Notes: a model not told the origin generated them from the letters alone. Shown: positions 1-5,159, counted from the first letter of the stretch. The stretch: DNA of 5,159 nucleotides from an uncultured Atopobiaceae bacterium (GCA_905233865.1 CAJOGH010000073.1:1-5159); one strand, 5' to 3'. Made by a program: numbers and translations.

Positions 1-1130
1 CTGGTAAAGGTGCCAAAGCACACGTGGCGTGCGGGGCGGACATCGGTCTTGTACTGAACGGACCCGATCAGACGCGCGGACTGCATCCACGCGTGGGTGC
101 CGCGAACCTCGCCTCGCTGACCAAGGATGCGCGGGCTCGTCATCTTGCGGGTGTAGGTGGCCACGGGCTCGTAGGGCGCCATGTGGACCGTGAAGTCCGC
201 GGACGCGCGAACGGGATAGTACCAGCCAAAGTGGAACATGTCCTGCACATAGCCGACGATCCACGTGCGGTTGGCAACGTCGACGTTGACAAGCTGGTCA
301 AACACCCAGTCGAACATGGTTGCCGTGTCGTCAAAGCGACCCTGATTGGTCTCGCAGCCCAAAACGCAGGAGTATAGGCGGACGCCGTAGCGCTCGGCTG
401 CGCCCAAGAAGGTCGTTCCGGACGCGACGGCGCCGGTCTTGATGCCAAGCAAGCCGTCGTAGTACTCCATGAGGTGGTCCGTGGAGTTGAACGTCTTGGC
501 CTCTCCGCCCACGTTGACGGTCACGCTGGGCGTATGCACCAGCTTGGCGATGTCAGGGTAGTTTGACATGACATGGCGCCCCATGATGGCAAGGTCGGAA
601 GCCGTGGAGTAGTGGTTGTCCTCCTCCAGGCCGTGCGGGTTCATGAAGTGGCTGTTTGTCATGCCGATCTCGGATGCCTTGGCGTTCATGAGGTCGGCGA
701 ACTTTGCCTGCGAGCCCGCGACCTTGACGGCGATCTCATAGGCTGCGTCGTTTGCGGAATAGACGAGCATGACCTGCATGAGCTCGCCAAAAGTGGTCGT
801 GTCGCCAGCCTTGTATCCCGCAAGCTGGGCGTCCGCCTCGTACTCGTTGCCCGTGATGGTGACCTTCTCGCTCATGGAGACGTTGGCGTCCAAGGCGCAC
901 ATGGCCGTCATGACCTTGGTGATGGACGCTGGCGCCATGCGCTCACTCTCGTTCTTGGACCACAGAACCTCGCCCGTCGCGTTGGTGACGACGGCGCACT
1001 GAGCCTCCTCGATGGCAGGCGTGCCTGTCAGCTTTCCAACGGCAGAGGCGGCCTGGGCGGAAACGGGCGTCAGCGCAAGGGATAGCGCGATAGCGCAGGC
1101 AGCAAGAAGAAGGGCGACTCTAGTTCTCAC
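1..1130 (-). CDS. D-alanyl-D-alanine carboxypeptidase (peptidase S11, PBP5-like), C-terminus cut by window edge
   Basis: Low-molecular-weight penicillin-binding protein of the S11 family, which removes the terminal D-Ala from peptidoglycan stem pentapeptides outside the membrane. I translated it by hand: 376 complete codons are in the window without frameshift, and the gene continues past base 1. Residues 1-28 form a signal peptide (basic start, long Ala/Leu stretch, likely cleavage near VSA-QAA). The three serine-transferase motifs are all present: S69-I-T-K72 (nucleophile serine), S125-A-N127 and K231-T-G233. Residues from about 288 look like the beta-rich PBP5 C-terminal domain; any C-terminal membrane anchor would lie outside the window. 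The start is GTG at 1130, with AAGGAG ten bases upstream. A GTG at 1139 is only one base from that site and is less likely. It overlaps the end of pgsA by 11 bases, so the two are probably translationally coupled. Family assignment is firm; the exact paralogue is not. Confidence 0.93.
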   Translation of the reverse strand, partial: MRTRVALLLAACAIALSLALTPVSAQAASAVGKLTGTPAIEEAQCAVVTNATGEVLWSKNESERMAPASITKVMTAMCALDANVSMSEKVTITGNEYEADAQLAGYKAGDTTTFGELMQVMLVYSANDAAYEIAVKVAGSQAKFADLMNAKASEIGMTNSHFMNPHGLEEDNHYSTASDLAIMGRHVMSNYPDIAKLVHTPSVTVNVGGEAKTFNSTDHLMEYYDGLLGIKTGAVASGTTFLGAAERYGVRLYSCVLGCETNQGRFDDTATMFDWVFDQLVNVDVANRTWIVGYVQDMFHFGWYYPVRASADFTVHMAPYEPVATYTRKMTSPRILGQRGEVRGTHAWMQSARLIGSVQYKTDVRPARHVCFGTFT

Positions 1131-1794
1131 CAGACTCACGCTCCTTGAGGGCTTCGCGCACGTAACGCGCGCCGGTGGCGGTGTAGATGCAGGCCGTGAT
1201 GACCGAGCAGATGCAGCCTAGGTAGACGAAAATGATTCCCATTGCCCCGCTCTGGGCGTTGAGCACGGGAAGCCAGTCGACGTTGACGAGGCCCAGGCCG
1301 CCAATCTGTGGCACGCCCAGCAGCATGAGCGAGAAGCCCGACATGAGCAGGGCGGTAGTGACCTTGCCAATGAACACGACGTCCACCGGACGTGGGTGGA
1401 AGTGGCTCACGATGAGGCCGCCAAGCGCAAGGTACACGTCTCGGCCAATGATCAGCACGACGATCCACAGCGGCAGCTCGCCTATCAGGTACAGGCCCAA
1501 CACGCCGGTAAAGAGCAGCGCGCGGTCTACGATGGGGTCGAGCATCTTTCCAAACCAGCTGACGGTCTTGGTCGCGCGGGCGACCTGGCCGTCGAGCCAG
1601 TCGGTGCACGCGGCCACGACGTAGACGGCAATCGCCACGTAGCGGTTTCCGTGCGTGGTAAAGAGCCATAGGAACACGAAGGTCAGGACTATGCGGCTCA
1701 CCGTGATGAGGTTGGCGAGCGTGAGGATCTTATCGCTAGGATTGTCGGGGGTACCGACCTCGGGCGCTTCGTTTGTGGTTTGCAGGTCAGACAA
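1120..1794 (-). CDS. pgsA: CDP-diacylglycerol--glycerol-3-phosphate 3-phosphatidyltransferase (CDP-alcohol phosphotransferase family)
   Basis: Integral membrane enzyme that joins CDP-diacylglycerol and an alcohol acceptor, probably glycerol-3-phosphate, as the committed step to phosphatidylglycerol. Numbering from a TTG at 1839 (239 residues), the family signature D-x2-D-G-x2-A-R-x8-G-x3-D-x3-D is complete at D80, D83, G84, A87, R88, G97, D101 and D105. Hydrophobic segments near 45-62, 66-79, 107-135, 155-177 and 200-220 fit the six-helix fold. The start is uncertain. The TTG at 1794 (residue 16, chosen here) has AGGAGA six bases upstream. The ATG at 1818 and the TTG at 1839 have no visible ribosome binding site, and the segment between them carries AGG-AGA codons that look like the binding site itself. 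The gene sits just after the hydrolase and overlaps the next gene by 11 bases. Other CDP-alcohol transferases, such as a phosphatidylinositol-phosphate synthase, share this motif, so the acceptor is inferred. Confidence 0.9.
   Translation of the reverse strand: MSDLQTTNEAPEVGTPDNPSDKILTLANLITVSRIVLTFVFLWLFTTHGNRYVAIAVYVVAACTDWLDGQVARATKTVSWFGKMLDPIVDRALLFTGVLGLYLIGELPLWIVVLIIGRDVYLALGGLIVSHFHPRPVDVVFIGKVTTALLMSGFSLMLLGVPQIGGLGLVNVDWLPVLNAQSGAMGIIFVYLGCICSVITACIYTATGARYVREALKERESGEN
1141..1146 (-). promoter_or_regulatory. Ribosome binding site of the carboxypeptidase gene
   Basis: AAGGAG on the minus strand, lying inside the last codons of pgsA. It is ten bases from the GTG at 1130 and one base from the GTG at 1139, so it favours 1130 as the start. 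Confidence 0.6.
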
Positions 1795-1800
1795 CGGGTC

Positions 1801-1806
1801 TCTCCT
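1801..1806 (-). promoter_or_regulatory. Strong ribosome binding site suggesting an internal TTG start for pgsA
   Basis: AGGAGA on the minus strand, six bases before a TTG codon at 1794. It would otherwise be read as codons AGG-AGA of a longer pgsA. This is the only good Shine-Dalgarno match near the 5' end of the gene, so it decides the preferred start. Confidence 0.5.
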
Positions 1807-1842
1807 CTTGGTTGGCATATCTATCTGATGATAGCGCAACGT

Positions 1843-2937
1843 CTAGAGGGCGGGCTCCGTATCCTTTGTGGTCGCGGTTTTAGCACAGCGCGCAAAGAAG
1901 TCGTCTAGAAGCTCCATCAGCTCCTCGTTTGGCTCGCACATGCGCAGGCGGTCCCATTGCGACAGATACGCATTGCGTGCCGCGTCGGGCACGTCTGACC
2001 CATAGCGGTCAAAGAGCGCCTGCTGCTCTGCCTGCGCAAGGGCCCAGTAGGAGTTGGCGGCCTCGCTGATCAGGAAGCCCGAGTGTGACCCCAGGTCATG
2101 ACCGCTGAACACGTGGTATTCCACGCCGTCCTCGCGTATGGCGTCGCGTGCCGCGATGACGGCGGCGCCCTCTATGTCGATGACCGCGTCGTGGTCGCCG
2201 TGGGTGATCAACATGGGGACGTCTGAGCTGTTGATGGCGTCCACGGCGTCCAGCGTCGCGTGCGCCCCGGCAGCCATCACGTGGTTTGCCATCACAAAGG
2301 GCGACAAGAGCACGCCGCCCGGGCCCGCCGTCTTGCCAGAGGTCTCGACGAGCATGAGCAGCGGGTTGCGATAGCCGGAGAGCGACGCGGCACCGGCGAT
2401 CTTGTGGCCCAGCGCGGGCGAGGCCGCCGCCGCATAGCCGCCCCAGCTGTGGCCCATCACGAGGACGGGCAGGTCCCCGGCAAGGTTGGCGCATGCGTAG
2501 GCAAGTGCGGCGTCGAGGTCGTCGAGGGACTGCGAGAGGCTGACCTGCGAGTCCCCCTGTGACTCGCCGCATCCGGTCGCGTCGTAGCCAAAGACGGCCC
2601 AGCCGTGGTCCACAAGCCACATGAGCTGCGTCATATATGCCTGGTGACTGTGGTTGATGCCATGGGCGAACACCACCAGGCCTCGGGTCGAGCCCTGTCC
2701 GTAGAGATAGCCGGTGAGCTGGTTGCTGCCAGAGGGGAAGGTATGACGCTCTCGGGTACGACCCTCGCAGACGTCCTCCCAGTGGGCACGCACGCTCCAG
2801 GCGCGCCTGTCCTTGCGGGCCATGCCCCGAGCCATGAACGAGTGCGTGACAGCCATGCTCGTGGCCGCGGCGGCAGCTGTTGCGCCGGCGACGGCTATGG
2901 GCAGCTTGTGTCGTTTGAGCGTGGTTGCGATCCCCAT
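1843..2937 (-). CDS. Alpha/beta hydrolase with N-terminal membrane anchor (serine aminopeptidase S33 / monoacylglycerol-lipase-like fold)
   Basis: Predicted serine hydrolase of 364 residues; substrate unknown. From the ATG at 2937, residues 10-31 form a basic-then-hydrophobic Ala-rich segment that fits a signal anchor or uncleaved signal peptide, so the enzyme is probably membrane-tethered and faces outward. The hydrolase core follows: oxyanion-hole region H92-G93, a YDATGCGES stretch (118-126), nucleophile elbow G162-H-S164-W-G166, probable acid D248 or D250 in HGDHD, and probable catalytic histidine H280 or H285. The last 70 residues are charged and helical-looking. The ATG at 2937 is preferred to the GTG at 2955 because AAAGGGGA stands three bases before it. 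The gene ends just before pgsA and probably shares its transcript. The envelope-gene neighbourhood suggests a lipid or wall-related ester substrate, but that is inference only. Confidence 0.9.
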   Translation of the reverse strand: MGIATTLKRHKLPIAVAGATAAAAATSMAVTHSFMARGMARKDRRAWSVRAHWEDVCEGRTRERHTFPSGSNQLTGYLYGQGSTRGLVVFAHGINHSHQAYMTQLMWLVDHGWAVFGYDATGCGESQGDSQVSLSQSLDDLDAALAYACANLAGDLPVLVMGHSWGGYAAAASPALGHKIAGAASLSGYRNPLLMLVETSGKTAGPGGVLLSPFVMANHVMAAGAHATLDAVDAINSSDVPMLITHGDHDAVIDIEGAAVIAARDAIREDGVEYHVFSGHDLGSHSGFLISEAANSYWALAQAEQQALFDRYGSDVPDAARNAYLSQWDRLRMCEPNEELMELLDDFFARCAKTATTKDTEPAL

Positions 2938-2941
2938 GTGT

Positions 2942-2968
2942 CCCCTTTCGACCACCCTACCCTACCCC
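2942..2968 (-). promoter_or_regulatory. G-rich leader with possible G-quadruplex over the hydrolase ribosome binding site
   Basis: On the minus (mRNA-sense) strand the leader carries four G-tracts: GGGG, GGG, GGG and GGGG, with loops TA, TA and nine bases. The last tract is part of the AAAGGGGA ribosome binding site before the ATG at 2937. Folding would hide that site. The pattern is seen directly; quadruplex formation and regulation are inferred. Confidence 0.35.
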
Positions 2969-3017
2969 ATGCGCACCCTGACATAAGACGAGTTTTCAAG
3001 CTTGTTCCGTGGACGGT

Positions 3018-3284
3018 CTAGGGCATGGGCACCACCTTTGCCTCCACGAACCAACGGTCCCCCTCGCGCCACAGGTAGGTGGCCTGGCCGCCCACGCGTA
3101 TGGTGTAGCGCATGCCGCAGCCGCCGGTCTTGAGGCTTGCCGCGTGGCGGCAGTCCAGGACACGGTCGATGGTATAGCGGCGGCCATCGGACCAGACGAT
3201 CTGAAGTGGTGTCACGCGACCGTCCTCCGCCATGTCCGCGACGACCTCCACGTAGCGTTTCTCCCTTCCCGATATGCCCCTCAT
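3018..3284 (-). CDS. Conserved-looking small protein of unknown function, in the dinB unit
   Basis: An 88-residue soluble protein with no signal peptide or membrane segment. I do not know its function. It reads as a compact beta-rich domain: charged start (1-12), a strand-like YVEVVADM, then TPLQIVWSDGRRYTIDRVLD (25-44), a CRHAASLKTGGCGMRY turn (45-60), and strand pairs ending in DRWFVEAKV (76-84). Two cysteines (45 and 56) flank the turn. The ATG at 3284 follows a GAGGGGGTG purine-rich site that overlaps the dinB stop codon, and only 13 bases separate the genes, so co-transcription and SOS induction with dinB are likely. From memory, similar small proteins sit beside Y-family polymerase genes in Firmicutes and relatives. 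That is unverified here but would support an accessory role in translesion synthesis. That it is a real gene is well supported by spacing, ribosome binding site and protein-like composition. Confidence 0.82.
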   Translation of the reverse strand: MRGISGREKRYVEVVADMAEDGRVTPLQIVWSDGRRYTIDRVLDCRHAASLKTGGCGMRYTIRVGGQATYLWREGDRWFVEAKVVPMP

Positions 3285-3297
3285 GCGTCACACCCCC

Positions 3298-4572
3298 TCA
3301 CGCGAAGAACGAGACGGGATGCACGACGTTGTCGCGCTGTGGGTCAAGGTCGGCCAGGCGCTCGTCGGAGAGCTCCGAGAGACGGCGCACCGCGTGGTTG
3401 CCAAAGCGGCCGCGCAGGCTGTCTATGGCGCGGTCGAGCTGCAGCTCCTTGAGGCGTGCCTCCTCCTGGCCAAAGATGTCCAGCTGGACGGCCGAGTCTG
3501 CGGGCACAAGGTTCGTGGCGCGCACGCCCAGGGCGCGGATGCGGGCGCCACCCTCGAAGTCCCAGTCGGCACACAGGAGGTCAGCCGCGGTCTTGCAGAT
3601 CTCAGACGTGAGCTGGGTTGGGCGTTCGAGCGTCGTCTGGCGGCTGCGGCCCTCGAGGGTCTTGAAGTCGCGGCCGTAGGCACAGATGGTGCGCGCGGCC
3701 AGGCCCTGGGCGCGCAGGCGCTGGGCCACCGACTCGCCCATGAGCCATATGACCTGACGCGCGGTGATGGCATCTGCCAGGTCAAAGGGTGTCGTGATGC
3801 CGTTGCCCACACCCTTGACCACATGCTCGATGTCTCCGATGCCCGGCTCGAAGGGGCGCACGGGGCTGTCGTCCAGGCCACGGGCAAAGGACTGGACCAC
3901 GGCGCCCATCTTGCCCAGGCGCCGGCGGACGGCATCGTCGTCGGCGCATGCCAGGTCGCCAATGGAGAAGATGCCCATGTGGTTGAGCTTGGCCTTGGTG
4001 GCACGGCCCACGTACAGCAGGTCGCCCACAGGCGCCTTCCACACGATGTCGCAGGCATTTTGCGGTGTGACCTGCGTGAGGCCGTCGGGCTTGTCGTAGT
4101 CGCTGCCAAACTTGGCAAAGATCTTGTTCCACGAGACGCCTATGGAGACCGTCACACCAAGCTCCGTGACCATGCGCTCGCTGATCTCGCGGGCAACGAG
4201 CATGGCGTCGCCACCGGCCAGGTGCATGGAGTTGGTGACGTCGAGCCAGGCCTCGTCCAGGCCAAAGGGCTCCACGAGGTCGGTGTACTGGTTGTAGATG
4301 CGGCGCGCGATGGAGCTGTAGCGCATGTAGAGGTCGTAGCGCGGCGGCACGATGATGGCCTCTGGGCACACTCTGCGTGCCTCGCGCAGGGTCATGGCCG
4401 TCTTGACGCCGCGGCGCTTTGCCGGGTAGCTTGCCGTGAGCACGATCCCGTGACGCGCCTCCTCGTCGCCGCCCACGATGACGGGCTTGCCCCTCAGCTC
4501 GGGGCGCTCCGCCATCTCCACGCTGGCGTAGAAGCAGTTCATGTCCACGTGCAGGACGGCTCGCTCGCGCAC
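3298..4572 (-). CDS. dinB: DNA polymerase IV (Y-family translesion polymerase)
   Basis: Error-prone polymerase that copies past damaged bases, acting at stalled forks with the sliding clamp. It has 424 residues, longer than the E. coli enzyme (351) and in keeping with Gram-positive relatives that carry a C-terminal clamp tail. In order: catalytic D10 in DMNCFYASVE with Y15 as the likely steric-gate residue; fingers segment around TASYPAKRRGVKTAM (46-60); the second metal site D106-E107 in FGLDEAWLDV; a helix-hairpin-helix near VGRATKAKLNHMGI (188-201); the little-finger domain to about 350; and a clamp-binding motif Q363-L-D-I-F367. The residue before the LDE motif is Gly104, where Ser is usual. 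The GTG at 4572 follows an AGGAGAGGGGAG purine tract. A LexA box about 30 bases upstream indicates SOS control. It is the first gene of its unit, with the 88-residue gene 13 bases downstream. Confidence 0.96.
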   Translation of the reverse strand: MRERAVLHVDMNCFYASVEMAERPELRGKPVIVGGDEEARHGIVLTASYPAKRRGVKTAMTLREARRVCPEAIIVPPRYDLYMRYSSIARRIYNQYTDLVEPFGLDEAWLDVTNSMHLAGGDAMLVAREISERMVTELGVTVSIGVSWNKIFAKFGSDYDKPDGLTQVTPQNACDIVWKAPVGDLLYVGRATKAKLNHMGIFSIGDLACADDDAVRRRLGKMGAVVQSFARGLDDSPVRPFEPGIGDIEHVVKGVGNGITTPFDLADAITARQVIWLMGESVAQRLRAQGLAARTICAYGRDFKTLEGRSRQTTLERPTQLTSEICKTAADLLCADWDFEGGARIRALGVRATNLVPADSAVQLDIFGQEEARLKELQLDRAIDSLRGRFGNHAVRRLSELSDERLADLDPQRDNVVHPVSFFA

Positions 4573-4603
4573 ACCTCTCCCCTCTCCTGTGTCGTCGTTG
4601 GTC

Positions 4604-4621
4604 TACGAACATCTGTTCGTA
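4604..4621. promoter_or_regulatory. LexA-binding SOS box upstream of dinB
   Basis: TACGAACATCTGTTCGTA is a perfect palindrome of 7-base arms around ATCT. It carries the GAAC-N4-GTTC core of LexA boxes known from Bacillus and actinobacteria. It lies 32-49 bases before the dinB start and just downstream of a TATACT -10 box, so bound LexA would cover the transcription start. Known biology: dinB genes are commonly SOS-regulated. Confidence 0.88.
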
Positions 4622-4632
4622 TACAGTATACG
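4618..4632. repeat. Second palindrome overlapping the LexA box
   Basis: CGTATAC-A-GTATACG is a perfect 7-1-7 inverted repeat. It shares the bases CGTA with the right end of the LexA box and covers the dinB -10 box. It could be an operator for another protein, or a by-product of back-to-back -10 boxes. Confidence 0.55.
4625..4630 (-). promoter_or_regulatory. Probable -10 box of the dinB promoter
   Basis: TATACT on the minus strand matches the TATAAT consensus at five of six bases. The -35 region is weak: TCGAT-like sequence at the expected distance. It lies inside a second palindrome (4618-4632) that abuts the LexA box. Confidence 0.5.
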
Positions 4633-4650
4633 CGAGAGGGGGACAGAATC
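4631..4650. repeat. Degenerate partial copy of the right repeat end
   Basis: CGCGAGAGGGGGACAGAATC matches bases 4877-4896 (CGCAAAGTGGGTACAGAATC) at 15 of 20 positions in the same orientation, including an exact ACAGAATC. It sits immediately upstream of the dinB -10 box. It could be a decayed repeat end or a coincidence. Confidence 0.3.
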
Positions 4651-4717
4651 GACGCGGGGATTAGCTTGGCTGCGATAGGCTCTTGTCGGCCGCTTGGTCT
4701 GGCTGGTGGGCAAAAAG

Positions 4718-4891
4718 TGTACCGTGATTGCGATTTAAGTGCGTTCCTTGGGCGTCTGTGACGGCCTCGAGAGCTCCTGAGCCTAGTGCGGCCGCTGCTT
4801 TCCTGGGGTTTTGTCGACAGCGTGTTGTGCGATTGCCCGTGAGCGCCTCGCACGGCTGCTCGAAATGCACTTAAATCGCAAAGTGGGTACA
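4718..4891. repeat. Pair of inverted repeats enclosing 118 bases (REPIN- or MITE-like element)
   Basis: The left arm (4718-4745) is TGTACC, four bases, TTGCGATTTAAGTGC, then GTT. The right arm (4864-4891) is its reverse complement, with the same TGTACC and the same 15-base core at identical spacing. Only the four bases between the two blocks differ, plus one G/A base after the core. The 118-base interior is GC-rich and codes for nothing I recognise. Arms of this length conserved in two blocks are far beyond chance. There is no obvious target-site duplication. It may be a pair of dispersed repeat units in inverted orientation, a non-autonomous mobile element, or a large operator. Confidence 0.7.
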
Positions 4892-4926
4892 GAATCCGGT
4901 GATAATCAAAACCGAACAAGGGGCAG

Positions 4927-4968
4927 GTGGGGATAAGTTTCGTGCGCATCGTTTGACGTAATCCCCAC
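4927..4968. repeat. GTGGGGAT / ATCCCCAC inverted repeat
   Basis: Eight-base perfect arms (4927-4934 and 4961-4968) lie 26 bases apart. A six-base outer pair, ACAAGG (4916-4921) and CCTTGT (4982-4987), nests around them, and its right arm runs into the putative tRNA -35 box. It could be an operator or an RNA stem; no function is assigned. Confidence 0.4.
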
Positions 4969-4983
4969 AACGGAAAATTGTCC

Positions 4984-5012
4984 TTGTGCAGCGGTGTGAT
5001 GAGTGTTAAATT
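4984..5012 (+). promoter_or_regulatory. Probable promoter of tRNA-Pro
   Basis: TTGTGC (4984-4989) and TAAATT (5007-5012) are 17 bases apart, each matching the sigma-70-type consensus at four of six positions. They would start transcription near 5019, about 24 bases before the tRNA. A TTGACG at 4953 is a better -35, but no good -10 stands at the right distance from it. Confidence 0.45.
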
Positions 5013-5020
5013 ACATATCG

Positions 5021-5036
5021 CTGCGCGCGAGCGCAG
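5021..5036 (+). other. Leader hairpin just upstream of tRNA-Pro
   Basis: CTGCGC-GCGA-GCGCAG forms a perfect six-base-pair stem closed by a GNRA tetraloop, ending six bases before the mature tRNA. It would lie at the very 5' end of the precursor if transcription starts near 5019. A processing or stability role is inference. Confidence 0.45.
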
Positions 5037-5042
5037 ACGTTC

Positions 5043-5119
<77 letters not shown>

Positions 5120-5127
5120 GAACTGAC

Positions 5128-5159
5128 GAGGCCAGAGGGTTAATCCTCTGGCCTCTTTT
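5128..5159 (+). terminator. Rho-independent terminator after tRNA-Pro
   Basis: GAGGCCAGAGG (5128-5138) pairs perfectly with CCTCTGGCCTC (5145-5155) across a GTTAAT loop. It is followed by at least four T residues that run to the window edge. The stem of 11 base pairs starts nine bases after the tRNA CCA, so it ends the tRNA transcript. Confidence 0.93.

Larger units (their letters stand above)
4573..5042. other. 470-base intergenic region between dinB and tRNA-Pro, no protein gene seen
   Basis: Open frames crossing this region on either strand have arginine/serine-rich, protein-unlike translations and are antisense or out of frame to real genes. What it does hold is the dinB promoter and SOS box, a pair of long inverted repeats (4718-4745 and 4864-4891), a GTGGGGAT/ATCCCCAC inverted repeat, and the tRNA promoter and leader hairpin. 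No ribosome binding site with a plausible small reading frame stood out. Confidence 0.7.

Noticed and set aside
573..1085. A 170-codon plus-strand open frame opposite the carboxypeptidase gene
   Set aside because: It is a shadow of a gene whose three catalytic motifs are intact on the minus strand, and its own product has no recognisable features.
2982..3010. An extracytoplasmic-sigma-type promoter (GGAAC ... CGTC) before the hydrolase
   Set aside because: The spacing between the two elements is about four bases shorter than such promoters need, and no conventional -10 fits the TTGAAA at 2994-2999 either.
4613..4626. An E. coli-type LexA box (CTGT...ACAG)
   Set aside because: The spacing between CTGT and ACAG is six bases instead of eight. 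The Gram-positive GAAC-N4-GTTC box at the same place fits perfectly.
3274..4761. A 495-codon open frame on the plus strand opposite dinB
   Set aside because: Its translation is rich in His, Ala, Gly and Val, with no domain I recognise. It mirrors dinB codon structure, as expected for antisense frames in GC-rich DNA, and it also runs through the SOS box and one repeat arm.
4926..4936. A DnaA box (TTATCCCCA on the minus strand)
   Set aside because: A single site differing from TTATCCACA, without a cluster, AT-rich unwinding region or replication genes nearby.
4539..4970. A 143-codon minus-strand open frame across the intergenic region
   Set aside because: The product is Arg/Ser/Pro-rich and protein-unlike, and the frame overlaps the dinB start in another frame and crosses the inverted repeats and SOS box.

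Overview
This is a GC-rich stretch (roughly 60% by eye). All five protein genes lie on the minus strand, and one tRNA gene lies on the plus strand at the right end. The GC content, GTG/TTG starts, a Gram-positive-type LexA box (GAAC-N4-GTTC) and the character of the proteins suggest a high-GC Gram-positive bacterium. My best guess is a Coriobacteriia member (Olsenella/Atopobium-like). That is inference from memory, not something the sequence proves.

Reading in the direction of transcription (right to left), a LexA-controlled promoter near 4604-4632 drives dinB (Y-family DNA polymerase IV). It is followed after 13 bases by an 88-residue conserved-looking protein of unknown function. These two look like an SOS-inducible translesion-synthesis unit. 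After an 80-base gap with a G-rich leader comes a second block concerned with the cell envelope: a membrane-anchored alpha/beta hydrolase, pgsA (CDP-alcohol phosphotransferase, phospholipid synthesis) and a secreted D-alanyl-D-alanine carboxypeptidase (peptidoglycan trimming). The last gene overlaps pgsA by 11 bases and runs off the left edge of the window.

The 470 bases from 4573 to 5042 hold no convincing protein gene but are rich in structure. They contain the LexA box and an overlapping second palindrome, and a pair of inverted 28-base repeats about 118 bases apart (a REPIN- or MITE-like element). They also hold a degenerate partial third copy of one repeat end, a GTGGGGAT inverted repeat, and a promoter leading to tRNA-Pro(GGG). 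The tRNA has a short GNRA-type hairpin in its leader and a strong intrinsic terminator at the right edge.

Most of the window is ordinary housekeeping and SOS content. The least explained items are the inverted-repeat element between dinB and the tRNA, the double palindrome at the dinB promoter, and the small uncharacterised partner of dinB.
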